Shown: positions 25,973 to 36,548 of the stretch, piece by piece
Numbering within the stretch: the stretch's first letter is position 1
Layout: each line of letters opens with the position of its first letter
Source of the DNA: Trichaptum fuscoviolaceum
Taxonomy: Eukaryota; Basidiomycota; Agaricomycetes; Hymenochaetales; Trichaptaceae
Reading direction: 5' to 3'
DNA length: 64,000 nt
Assembly (NCBI GenBank): GCA_910574455.1
Contig: CAJSYZ010000005.1
Span: forward strand, 3,472,001 to 3,536,000
Notes under the pieces: model-generated
Seen by the model: only the letters and a program-made list of their open reading frames with translations
Told to the model about the DNA's origin: nothing
Database searches by the model: none
Program-made: the position numbers and the translations under genes

Positions 25973-26187
25973 GGTCGCTTCAAGCCGGCACCCGTAACTC
26001 GAGCACAGTGTCAAGAGGAAAGGTAGAGTGAGGGAAGCGACTGAGGTCAGAAACTTACAGTATCCAAACCACTGACTACTACGGTGATTATGGCCTAAAA
26101 AGGCAAGTTAGGGTTGGTGCCATTGCGCGGATTATGGTCGGGTGTACTCACCGTCGAGCTGGCGAAACACCTTGACTTCACTCTTAC
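25973..26187. promoter_or_regulatory. Divergent promoter between CTR9 and the LysM gene
   Basis: Only 215 bases separate the two start codons, so the transcripts must share or overlap promoter sequence. No clear TATA box was recognised. Confidence 0.5.
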
Positions 26188-27877
26188 ATGTCCTATGCCC
26201 CCATCGTCGCTCGCACTTTGACCAACGGTCTTGCGTCCTTCGGAGATGTAGAAGATAGCTGGACTAATAGCCCATGGGTAGACGACAACGACAATGAATA
26301 TAATACGTCAGAGACGGCAGCATCTCATAGTCGTCCTACACGGAACCAAATTGAGTCGAAGGGATCTACGAACGGCGCACAGGAGCACACACATCTGCAC
26401 ACTCGTGCAAGTACAGCGTCTGTAATAGATTCTTCAGGACGGAGTGGCCTACGAAGTCGCAAGGTGTCAGCCCACAGACGAGCAGCGACTGCAGAGGACT
26501 CCACAGCGATCTCGCTTTCCGACTCCAAAGTTGCACAAGCGCGCACACATCCTCTCCAGGTTCCAAAGACACCTACAGACCGCGATGCGTTCGTCACTCG
26601 CCCTTCGCTTAAAAGGTGGCTCAGCAATGGCGCCAATTCTATCTCCCATCCCGATGATGCGTACCTTGGTACTCAAGAAGACGGATATTCTGAATGGATC
26701 ACTCAAACGAAAGAGGCGGAAACCATGGTCATTGTACATGAGGTTAGCAAGTCTGATTCACTAGCAGGCGTAGCCTTGAAGTATGGTATTGCCTTGGCCG
26801 ATCTTCGACGGGTGAATCATCTCTGGGCGTCTGATCCCATTCACCTTCGGAAGGTGCTCTATATTCCTGTACACCTCACAAGCAAGAAGTTGGCTATAGC
26901 AGAATCTCAACTGCTGAATGTGAGTATTCCTCAGTCATGTCTTAATAAACTCCACGCAGTTTTTTGTCCTTGCAACAAAGCAAGAGTATTTCTATCGAAA
27001 CTTGTTGCAACGAAGTGTCTGAAGGACAACTGTTTTTTTTTCTTCAATTAGTTGCTCCCTCCAGGTTTGATATTCTATTTAAAAATTGTACATTCATGAA
27101 TGTGTGCTAATACGCTTTCTCTAGGGACAGCATATGCCTGCAGAAGAAGACCCTAGTTCAAGTAAATCTTCAACCTTAGACCAGAGCAGCCCATCAATCG
27201 TCCAACGCGTCCCCGTCTCCCAACTCTCATTCTTTCCACCATCTTCGTCCTCCAAGTCCACTATCACGTCTCGATCATTATACTCGACTAACCCAAGGTT
27301 CTCCAACAATGGTTCAAACCCATACGCCACTTCTCCGCGCATATCACGAGCAAGGAGTGCCTCGTCCGGTGGCGCGAGTGGGCCTTCTCTCTCCTCCTTC
27401 ATTCAGGCAATCCAGCAACAATTCGCCATACCCCCATTGCCTCTACCGCTACCACTTTCCCGGCCGCGCATCTCTCTCGATTCTACTGATGTCTCTTCAT
27501 CCACTGGAACCGCTGCCGCAAGCGAGTCATCAAGTGATCAAGAGCATGAAATGGATGTCCTTGGCCGCTACCGATCGCGAACGAGTCCGCAGTCTCCTTG
27601 TGAAGGGCTCACGGGCGAGTCGCTGAATTTAGGCTCCAGTGGTCTTCTGACGAAGGGTGGTGAACCGAGTTTGGCTATTCTTTTCGCGTCCTCAAATGAG
27701 ACCCCTAAACGAAGATCAGCAGCAGATTTGAGGAAGTACGGTGCAGGTCGAGACTCGGCGCGATCGACTTCTATCCCATCTCAGCTACAGCCTCCTATTT
27801 CTGATGTCCCCTTAGTTCCTGTGACAGAACAGATGAAGCCATCTCCACGTATGGAGCTTCCGCGTTCATCTTCCTAA
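26188..27877 (+). CDS. Intracellular LysM-domain protein
   Basis: Two exons, 26188-26919 and 27125-27877, give 494 residues. One LysM domain lies at about residues 180-230: VIVHEVSKSDSLAGVALKYG, IALADLRRVNHLW and HLRKVLYIPV follow the usual LysM order of strand, helix, helix, strand. There is no signal peptide, unlike secreted LysM effectors, so it belongs with the cytosolic or nuclear LysM proteins of the LYSMD type whose ligand is unknown. Both flanks of the domain are low-complexity and Ser/Thr/Pro-rich. The 205-nt intron is long for this window and contains an extra AG|...|GT pair around TTGCTCCCTCCAG (27053-27065), but using that as an exon would break the frame of the last exon. The LysM call is firm; the intron placement is moderately sure. 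Confidence 0.8.
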
Positions 27878-28386
27878 AGTTTGAGCTAGAACAATTTCGT
27901 TTTATTCATCTCTCGTATCACCTGGATGGTAGATGTTAGACTCGGCCTCAACCAATGTCCTTCTTGCTGTACTCTGGAAACGTATTCGCATTCGCATTGT
28001 ATGTATATTAGAGCCCATTCCTGCTTCCCGTTCGTGTACGTTGCCAGCATCGCATGATGTAGATGCATATTTTATGTTTCATTATCTATGGGAAAAGGTG
28101 ATCGCTTTCAGTGTCTCGCTCTAAACCATGAGATAAGTTCTTCAGAAATGCGAATAATAAGACTTATAGCTTGATGGTGACTTCTAGTACAGTATGGCGA
28201 TATATATCGCCAAAGAAAAAAGGAGGAAAGACTTGCGCGTATGAGTAAAGTAGAATGAAGTTAGCAGTGCGGTGCGTACAACACACAAGGGTGGCCAATT
28301 CATTGGAGCCGACCTATCTATGAGTGAAATGTGAGGAAAGCCCGGTCACATTCTACTGTTTCATCGGCTATTGGCCAGCCATTCCA
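27878..28386. other. Intergenic stretch after the LysM gene
   Basis: About 500 bases of AT-rich sequence, presumably the 3' UTR of the LysM gene and the tail side of the decayed FAD-oxidoreductase copy. I see no further gene. Confidence 0.5.
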
Positions 28387-30170
28387 TCATGTTTTCACGG
28401 CCGCGAACCGCTGCTTCAGCCAGAAGGAGGCTACCTTCGCTACTATGGACGGATGCAAAATTGCGGTAGGTGGTGCAAGGAAACAGCGAATCCCCCACAA
28501 CGCGGAGTTGACCGCATCATCCTGACAGGCGGTAGAATGAGCGATTTGGATGCATAATAGCATATCGCAGCAAATAGACACTGACTGTTATCGAAATTTG
28601 CAGAGCAATGCTGCCATATCCTGCCAGAAAATTTGCATCGGAAAGCATTTCTCCTTTCACGGGGATTGTAGTGTTCCATTGATAGTCTGTTGAAAAAAGA
28701 ATTTTAAGTCATTAGCACGAGAGAGGGAGGAGACAACTGACCAGAACTCATCCATCGGGTTTGTTCCGTCCCTGTCGAAGCTACACACTGGCAGGAGAAC
28801 AAAAGTCTCCGGCTTCATATGCTTACCACACTCCGGAAATTCGATCACTTTGACGCTTAAAGAACTTGTACGCAAATCCTGCCCGGATCTTGGTCAACCC
28901 AAGATAACACGGCAGTCGTAACGTGCTATCGAGAGAAATCGCTCCCATCGTGACCTTGCTGCATCCTTGGCTTTAATCGCTCAAACGTTCATGGACAGAT
29001 TGAGTGACATCCCGGCCGCAATTAATACACAGCAACACTTCCCCAAATGCTGGATTCGCACACATCACCGAATCACCAATGGCAATGCATTTGGAAGGGA
29101 AGAAAGGGCACCTTCTCGTATCGGACCCAAGACACAGGCGCTGAAAGGGAACCTCAACGTATGGGGGGCACAAATACTCACGTAGTATTTGTGCTCCGCT
29201 TTCCACGGGCTCTTGATACTCTAGTAGAATGTCTATTGATTCAAATAGAAACTCGGGCAACGGTTGTTCCGCGTGGATGCCTTGGAAATAGTCTTTGATC
29301 TCATGGATTGACTCTGGTACTGGCGGCCCGGCCCAACCAGTAAATATAAACTAGACTGTCCACCGGGTATCGCGAGTTCAACCATAAAGCGACTCAACAA
29401 AAGAAGCAGGAAGAAAACATACTGCGATGTCCCTCTACCCGGTCCATAACGAAGTAGCACTTCTCCAAACCTGGCTTGGGGACGAATACGTAGATGTACC
29501 CTGTTCTGTCGTAGCCTCCAGGTAGAGGCAGGCGAGGACAGGCAGCTGGCCCCGGGACAAAGATCCTATACGTTTGATAGCGTTGCCTACATAGTCTTAT
29601 ACTCGAGCTTCAGATCGTCAAATGGGATCGACCGCGCCTTGTAGACAATGCCCTGGAATTGTAGATGCGCTTGAGCCATTTCAAACCGGCTTGCGGTGGT
29701 CCAGAGCAGTCTACAAGAACAAATGAGCTGACGCAGAGCTTTTAGGAGAAAGAACTTACCAACAACTAGTGAAGCTGGCACCTCCGTTTCACCCCCCTCT
29801 GATGCGCGTACAAGAACGGAATCAACATATGATGAGTCGACGATAGTCTTGAGGCCTCTAGCTGTGACCTGTCTCTGTCATCCATCTAATATGCTTTGAT
29901 GAGTTTCGAACCAGGCGACGCAATATTCGTTCATAGCTATCGCGGGTTATGAAGATGCCACCTACATCCCTTTCGTTCTCATAGTTTTGGAGAGGTAGTC
30001 GTAATATATGTCCACAGAATGAGTGCATGTTTGCAAGCCACGCTCGTTTCCATTGCTCTTCTCGCAATATGCTAGAAAGCTACTGGGACATATCTGCACC
30101 GTTACTTCACGCGGAAGATGACGGTAGTATACGAGTAACGACATCCTGAAGATCTGGACCGCTTCTCGCG
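28387..30170 (-). pseudogene. Decayed, truncated FAD-oxidoreductase copy
   Basis: Pieces in several frames match, in order, the intact enzyme at 36549-38831. They are: ITRDSYERILRRLVRNSSK (intact: MSRDAYERVLRGLVRKTTK); an SSYVDSVLVRASEGGETEVP stretch; DCSGPPQAGLKWLKR (intact: DCSGPTQAGLKWLRR); SIPFDDLKLEYKT; LPLPGGYDRTGYIYVFVPKP; CIAIGDSVMCANPAFG; and CFLAPPTAILHPSIVAKV near the end. Frame changes are visible between KWLKR and SIPFDD and just before the CIAIGDS block, and an in-frame stop follows LEYKTM. The N-terminal FAD-binding Rossmann segment and membrane anchor were not found. Upstream, a transposon-like element starts 165 bases away. I infer a duplicated copy that lost its 5' end and then decayed. 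The left and right limits are approximate. Confidence 0.8.
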
Positions 30171-30334
30171 CGAGAACCCAAGGACTGTCACAGACCACTG
30201 GCAGACTCAGTGGCTGTCACAGACCAGAAAAACAGAGAGTACATATCGTTGCGCGCAGAGCGAGAGACCGAGTGGATGGGTGACGAGACCATGTTGAACG
30301 ACACTAAGGTGCTGTACGTACTTCGAATCGACAG

Positions 30335-30706
30335 TGGATGACTTCCCGCAGGAATTTAGAACCGTTTAGAACAGTTGTAAGCATGGTTCTAAATTTTGAG
30401 GTTTGAGACTCGAGGGGGTATGGAGTCTCAAAGCGCACGGAGTTCTAAAGGTGTTCTAAACCTCGCTTATGAGACCCTGAATTTGATTATACTAGTACTA
30501 CTAGTATAGTATTGCCTTTTTGTGACTGACCGTGTTATTGAAGTTTTATTGTCACTACTACTCGTTCAAGTTATGGGTACTTCAAGTTATCCCACTGGCA
30601 CGCAAAGTTTGCACTAGGCAAGAGCTTGGTTGCCATATCCTATACTAAACTGAGCTACCGTTTAGAACTTAGAAACCGGTTCTAAATTCCTGCGGGAAGT
30701 CATCCA
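30335..30706. mobile_element. Small terminal-inverted-repeat element (MITE-like)
   Basis: The first 30 bases (30335-30364, TGGATGACTTCCCGCAGGAA...) are exactly the reverse complement of the last 30 (30677-30706). The 372-bp interior has no coding capacity and is AT-rich, with several TTCTAAA/TTTAGAA words near both ends and a CTAGTACTACTAGTA palindrome near the centre. No clear target-site duplication was found, so the superfamily is undecided. Confidence 0.8.
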
Positions 30707-33700
30707 TTGATTACCCCTCCAAATAATGTCGAGGACCTTGAGAGGAAAGCGTCAGCACACAATCTCGGAAAGAATGCATGGTCGAAGGAGAAGCTATACT
30801 TCATCAGAGAAACTCGTTCGCGCAGTCTCTACTTGGTCAAGTGACTAAATATCGTGCTTATAATGAAGCTGCTCGACCTTGCAAACAAGGCTTAGGGCTT
30901 CTAATACATACGACAAGCAACAGACATTTGCAAAGACCGGCAATATGTCTGACATCCTGTCGCGCTTGCTCTGAAGGCTTACATATCAAAATCTGGGTAC
31001 GGCTTATATCTCACTTTGATGTACCGTATGTACTGATCCGTCTGCTTATTCTTGCTTCCAATACAGGTCGCTCAATCGACCAGATCAGATTCTCCATAGC
31101 ACTTGCTTCATACTTCACCTAAACAATAAGTGTACGACTTGCTACCTACTCCTGCCCATGTACAAGGACTTCAATGGAAATTGTTCTGGCATTTTACTTC
31201 TGGTGGAACTGTGGGTCAAGCTAACGCAACTTTGTCGAGCCAGATCTATGGAATAAACACCTAGAAGGAAGTATTAGCTCTGAAATAACACATCTCGTCC
31301 AAGCAACATGGCAAATGGCAAATTAACATGGTCCCTATGGTCGATATGTGAGTGGTCATAGTTAAATTTCCTGCTCAGAACACCCCGACTGATGCCCCAT
31401 AATCACTACAAATGCATAACTATGCTTAACACTACGGATCTAAGTTACCTATTCGTGCTGATCACAGGTATTTTGCTTTGTTTTCTCTGCACTCACACTC
31501 ATCAAATGATCAGTTATTACCAATGACAGCGCTCCCGTTTATAAAGATATCGGTGATAATTGTCTTCATCTGTATCTTGCATCTTGACTTATCTTGCCCT
31601 GCCAACAGTTACATTTTGGCGCTATAGTCTCCCCAGCGATCCCCGAATGAAGTAGAGGTCTGTGTTACCAGTTGAGCATACTCTCCATTGCCGCGGATTA
31701 CGGGGGCAATCGATGGGTTTCTGGACCGGGTGAGCAACAATCTACTGGGGGTGGACTCTACTGCACGCGCCAAGAAATACCCTTATCCGTTTCTTCTGGC
31801 TGGCATTTCGGTGTGAAGGTTGACAAGTGGATTTATTCGTTTCTCGGGCTCATTTTCTTCTCTGTCTTGACCTAACGGGTTAGATAAGGGATGGTCAGCG
31901 ATGGGCTTTCTGGAATTTATTTACATTTTCCGAGAGCCTCGGACTCAAGACATACGCTAGGATAGAGAATCGAATTTGCGATGATCTTCAATTCTATTGA
32001 TGTCGAATGTTCTTGCTAATGGAACTTACTTCTGTACCTCTATGCACAACTTAGATTATCGTTGAAATTGGTTATGGGAAGTTGGATCAGAGTTCTGAGC
32101 TGCAAGAATCTCGTCATGAGCATTTCCGTCGCTTCACAAAAACATAGGCCAGGAGTTCAAAGTTGTCAACTCGTGGCACAGCTCTACGCGTCCGATCTGC
32201 AACTCTTGCACGTGCCTTCTAGCACTAGTACTGCACGGGACTGCAACTGCATACATCCTAAGTCGGATATGCATCCCAAGTCGGAAGAGAGCAAGCACTT
32301 ATACACCGTTCTCCACGTCCCACGTCCCACGTCCCACTTCATCCTCCCACTAGCACGACGACGGATACAGGGAACGTGTAGAAGATGTTTGAGCTCAAGA
32401 ATGGATCAAGCAGTGGAAGTGTGTTGCAGTGCGTACATTCAGCTCCCTTAACTCCATATCTGTTATGTTTATTCCATACGCTGACGAACCTTGTTATTCC
32501 GCTCCCAAAATCTTTGCGCCCTCAAGTCTTGGCCGTGCTGCCAGGATAGGATTGTTCGGCTCTTTGTTGGCTGAGGCGCACGAAAGGATGGCATGATCTA
32601 CGGCATTGGAAGGAGAAGCACAATAGCAACACCTCTTCCGCTACTTCCGTCATACCATACACTTGGATGAATATTAAATCTGGCGTCTTAAATTTGAAGA
32701 GTGCCCGGAGCGTGCATGGTCTTTACATTGGAACCCGACCTCAGGCAAACGAGGTGGCCACATGGACGGTTGTGGTCCGGGCCAGGTTTCATCTAGGCAA
32801 GCACTCCGAGTCGTACCTGGTCGCTGACCTGCGGGGCGTCGCGGACTCGCGTAATAGAAATCCCCTCCGCTAAGGCCGGTGTCTGAGAGTGTCATACGAA
32901 AAGCGGATGGTCCTTGTTACCATGTGAAATGAAGGGTACTGGAAAGTGAGTAGCCCCTTTTTAACTAGACCATGGGTGATCAACGGGTTGAGGCTGGAAC
33001 TCGTGCATAGGTTCGACGCTGATGCATAGCCTGAGTGCAGGTGGACTCTTCTATTTGAACATAAAGAACCTGCTTTAACCTTCGATCGTCGCCGTCAAGG
33101 CCAACTCGGCGACACCCACTACCGATGCTTATTCCCATTTGCTTATGGCAGGAAGTTATTTGTTGTCAAGAACTTCGAAATTGATCGATGATGACTGTGT
33201 TATCCATACACATTCGCCAGAAACGGTTAAACAACTTGACTGCAATTGTGCCATATTTGCCCATTTATAATCCAACTATTTTTGTGCTGTGCTATGCAGT
33301 GCGCTGGTCGCATGGAGTGACGGCCGTTCTACATTCCCCTTGTCGATCACCTTCCAGACTTCTTAAAATTTTATATTTATATCATAACATTTTCTGACAT
33401 GGTCATTTGTCTTTTTTTTAGCCGATCGTAGCCGCTAATGAACTAAATCCGAGTGCCGGTAAGTCCTGTACCTTACTATCGCCTTGCTCTCTGCATCAAC
33501 TACGTCTAAAGCAACCTGGCGATCTGGTTTTGTTGGATTATACTGACATACAAGTTCTTTCAGGCATGCCACGGAGAGGATCGCGCAGATCACAACAACA
33601 CTTGCAGGGACCTTGCAGTGGACACTTGGATTGATCTCCGGCTTCGCAATGGCTCCGAGTCAGGGTCAGAGAAAATGACTCGGGTGTACGTCACTGGCAT

Positions 33701-34114
33701 CCCGGGTATGTAGTAGTAGTAAGCTATTGATTGACCTCCTCGTTTCTGAACACGACTCTTATGCAGTCTTCTCTTCCAGTTCTAGTCAACAGCCAGTCTT
33801 CTCCTCGTGCGATACAGGTGGATTATCGACAAATATCACAGCGCAAGGCTCATTGCAGCCAACTAGTTGCTCAATCAACCTCCTCTGAACCGGTGATTTA
33901 AAGTCCGGTACCAGCATTCTGACAGCTGAGCTGCAATATGAAATTGACAAAAATGTTTAAGCCGGTCTTTAACCCCTTCAAGCCTCAAGCTGCTTGTCCT
34001 CTCGTCCGTTCATCGGAGTCCAGGGATACCGTAGGTCGACGAAATGCCTACTTAAGGCGCTCCAGTGGTTTGTGGTGACCTTGCTTCAGTGCCATATTCA
34101 TTCACGCTCGCGAA
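30707..34114. other. Gene-poor stretch upstream of the multicopper oxidase
   Basis: No complete gene is supported. Around 33410-33700 there is a coding-like fragment flanked by plausible splice signals: an exon-like piece ending at 33461 before GTAAGT, then an open piece after TTTCAG at 33565. I could not connect it to a family. Three tandem CCCACGT-type words lie near 32310-32335. The last 150 bases before 34115 are the presumed promoter of the oxidase. Confidence 0.4.
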
Positions 34115-35914
34115 ATGGCTGCTGCTCGCTCCGCCGTCCTCCTCGTCCTCCTCGTTCTGACTCTGGCTGTCTCGACTTCTGCCAAGGTTGTGTCCTATGT
34201 TCTCAATCTGACCTCGTCCTATGAGGCGCCCGACGGCGTCTACCGGGAGGTGTTCTTGGTCAACGGCACATCGCCTGGTCCGATGATCACCTGCGACGAA
34301 GGTGACTGGTTGAACGTCCTTGTCTACAACAACCTCGACGTCGACATCACCGTTCACTGGCACGGAATTCATCAGCTCAATACGCCCTGGCTCGACGGTG
34401 CTTCCGGCATCACCCAGTACCCCATCTCCCCTGGCTCTACGTTCAGATACAACTTCACCACCGAGGGTCAGTACGGAAATTTCTGGTATCATGCTCACAT
34501 GCGCGCCAGATATCAGGATGGTGTCTACGGCGGCATCTACATCAGGCCCAGTGAGTTGCATCCTAAACCGTACGAGCTCATCACGAAGGACCCCAAGGAC
34601 CTCAAGGAGATTCTTGCCCTTGACAAGGAGCCCACTTTGCTTGCTGTTGCTGACTGGTACAAGTGGACATCCGACGCTATCTTGACTCGCGAGTTCAAGT
34701 ACGGAATTGACCCGCCGTGCATTCAGTCGTACCTCATCAACGGCAAGGGCCGTGTAGTGTGCCAGGACGCTAAGGCTATTTCCGACGTTGGGGCGTGGCG
34801 TGTTGCCGGTGTGTTTGCTGCCTCCGGCGGCGTCACCGTTGGCTTTGACACTCAAGGATGCGTCAACATGACCGTCATCAACGGTTTCCCCGGTGTGGAC
34901 CAGAAGGCTCTCGAGGCACCCGGAAACTCCCTTCAGTGCACGCCCACCTACACCGACCGGGAGGTCATCTACGTTAACGGATCGCGATGGAAGCTGTTTG
35001 ATGTGTCAAACATGGGTGGCGAGATGGGCGTTCACTTCTCCATTGACTCGCACCCTTTCTACGTCGTCATGATGGAGGGTATCTACATCGAACCCCAGCT
35101 CGTCCACCAACTCTACGTCGGCGCCGGCCAAAGATTCCTCGTTTTGGTCAAGACCGACAAGGAGGACGGTATATACGGCTTGCGGTTTGCTTCGCCCGAG
35201 CTCGCTCAGGTCATCGAGTCGGTGGCTTTCCTGTCGTACCCCGACAACGTCGGCCAGCCCGACTCCCCGTCTGCCAACGTTACCGTTTACCAGAATATCG
35301 GCGCTGATCTCATCGGTAACTACACTGCCTTCAACAGCTCCATTGCGTATCCCCTCGACAAATCCATCAAGCCCCCTACTGGAGCTGCCGACAAGACCAT
35401 CCGTCTATACTCCAACCGTACTGGCGCAGTCAGCTTCTCGCTTGCCGAGGACGGTAGCATGATGAGCATGGACATGGAGCTTGGTACACCCGTGTTGTTC
35501 GCCGACCCTTTGCCCAAGGACGGTGTCGTGCTCGACCTCGGCATCAAGAAGGGTGATGTTGTCGACATTATCATCAACAACTCCAACCTGATTGCCCACC
35601 CGCTGCATCTCCACGGCCACAACTTCTACGTCGTCTCCAGCTCGGACTCAGCGAACTTCGGCTACAACGACGTTGCCGCTGCCATCAAGGCCAAAGCGCC
35701 GACCCTCAACTTTGTGAACCCGGTCTACCGTGATGGCTTCACTGTCGGCGTCGGTGGCCACGGCGTTTTGCGCTTCATTGCAGACAACCCGGGTGCATGG
35801 ATGTTCCACTGCCACTTGAACACCCATCTGATGGGCGGCATGGGCGTTGTCATCATCGAGGATCGCGAGAAGGCCATCAAAAAGATCCCCAAGGAGTACC
35901 TCCGCCGCCACTAA
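34115..35914 (+). CDS. Secreted laccase-like multicopper oxidase
   Basis: Blue copper enzyme that oxidises phenols or related substrates while reducing oxygen to water. The 599 residues are encoded without an intron. A signal peptide covers about residues 1-23 (hydrophobic core VLLVLLVLTLAVS, cleavage after STSA). All four copper-ligand blocks are intact: HWHGIH (His81, His83), WYHAHM (His126, His128), HPLHLHGH (His495, His498, His500, His502 region) and HCHLNTHLMGGM (His565, Cys566, His567, His571). The residue ten after the cysteine, Met576, is the axial position, the state linked to lower redox potential. TPWLDGASGITQYPISPG resembles ascorbate-oxidase-like proteins more than classic basidiomycete laccases. 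Codons are strongly C-ending and GC-rich compared with neighbours. Several N-glycosylation sequons are present. Substrate is unknown. Confidence 0.92.
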   Translation: MAAARSAVLLVLLVLTLAVSTSAKVVSYVLNLTSSYEAPDGVYREVFLVNGTSPGPMITCDEGDWLNVLVYNNLDVDITVHWHGIHQLNTPWLDGASGITQYPISPGSTFRYNFTTEGQYGNFWYHAHMRARYQDGVYGGIYIRPSELHPKPYELITKDPKDLKEILALDKEPTLLAVADWYKWTSDAILTREFKYGIDPPCIQSYLINGKGRVVCQDAKAISDVGAWRVAGVFAASGGVTVGFDTQGCVNMTVINGFPGVDQKALEAPGNSLQCTPTYTDREVIYVNGSRWKLFDVSNMGGEMGVHFSIDSHPFYVVMMEGIYIEPQLVHQLYVGAGQRFLVLVKTDKEDGIYGLRFASPELAQVIESVAFLSYPDNVGQPDSPSANVTVYQNIGADLIGNYTAFNSSIAYPLDKSIKPPTGAADKTIRLYSNRTGAVSFSLAEDGSMMSMDMELGTPVLFADPLPKDGVVLDLGIKKGDVVDIIINNSNLIAHPLHLHGHNFYVVSSSDSANFGYNDVAAAIKAKAPTLNFVNPVYRDGFTVGVGGHGVLRFIADNPGAWMFHCHLNTHLMGGMGVVIIEDREKAIKKIPKEYLRRH

Positions 35915-36548
35915 TTGGATTCATCCTTCATTCTCGGTACAAGTTCAGCTTGATAATTAATTTAGTCTATAGCCTTTACTAAACTACAAATTGGGACCTT
36001 TCTTATTTCCACTTTTTTGGAGCATGAACTGTCATACGACCATTACATACCTTTGAAATCTTTCGCTATCACTTAACGATCATTCACATTCACTTTGGAA
36101 TTCGTTAACTTATTAAGCATCTAGACTACTAGAAAATAACATTACTTGATTTATTTGAACACTTTCGTCGGCTTCTGGTAGTGTGAAGTCAAAATGAACA
36201 TTTCGTACCAGCAAATTCTGCTCTACAGCAACAGCACCCGCAGATGAAGCTATAGCGGTAAAACTGCTCATCTCAATGGTAATGTCTTCAGTGTCGGGAA
36301 ACGACGTTTTGTCACGATGATTCGGCGACTACTTGTATATCTTCGTGGACGGAAATTGCACGATTCGCCAACTATCCAGAACAATGTATTTTCTCGACAG
36401 TCCTATCCGAAGAAGCAGCAAGTTCGATTTAGTAGGACATACACCAGATAATCAACTCTTCTCCCGCAAGACAATATCTCGACAACTGGTGCTATACAAA
36501 CTCGCGCCTATTGATATTGCTCATGTCAATATCAATTACTTTGAGCTT
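35915..36548. other. Convergent intergenic stretch
   Basis: About 630 AT-rich bases between the 3' ends of the multicopper oxidase and the FAD oxidoreductase. It should hold both 3' UTRs. No gene seen. Confidence 0.5.

Noticed and set aside
27053..27065. Possible 13-nt micro-exon in the LysM intron
   Set aside because: It has AG before and GT after, but including it breaks the frame of the long last exon.
34052..34855. 267-codon open frame on the minus strand
   Set aside because: It lies entirely opposite the multicopper oxidase; its openness follows from the GC-rich, C-ending codons of the real gene.
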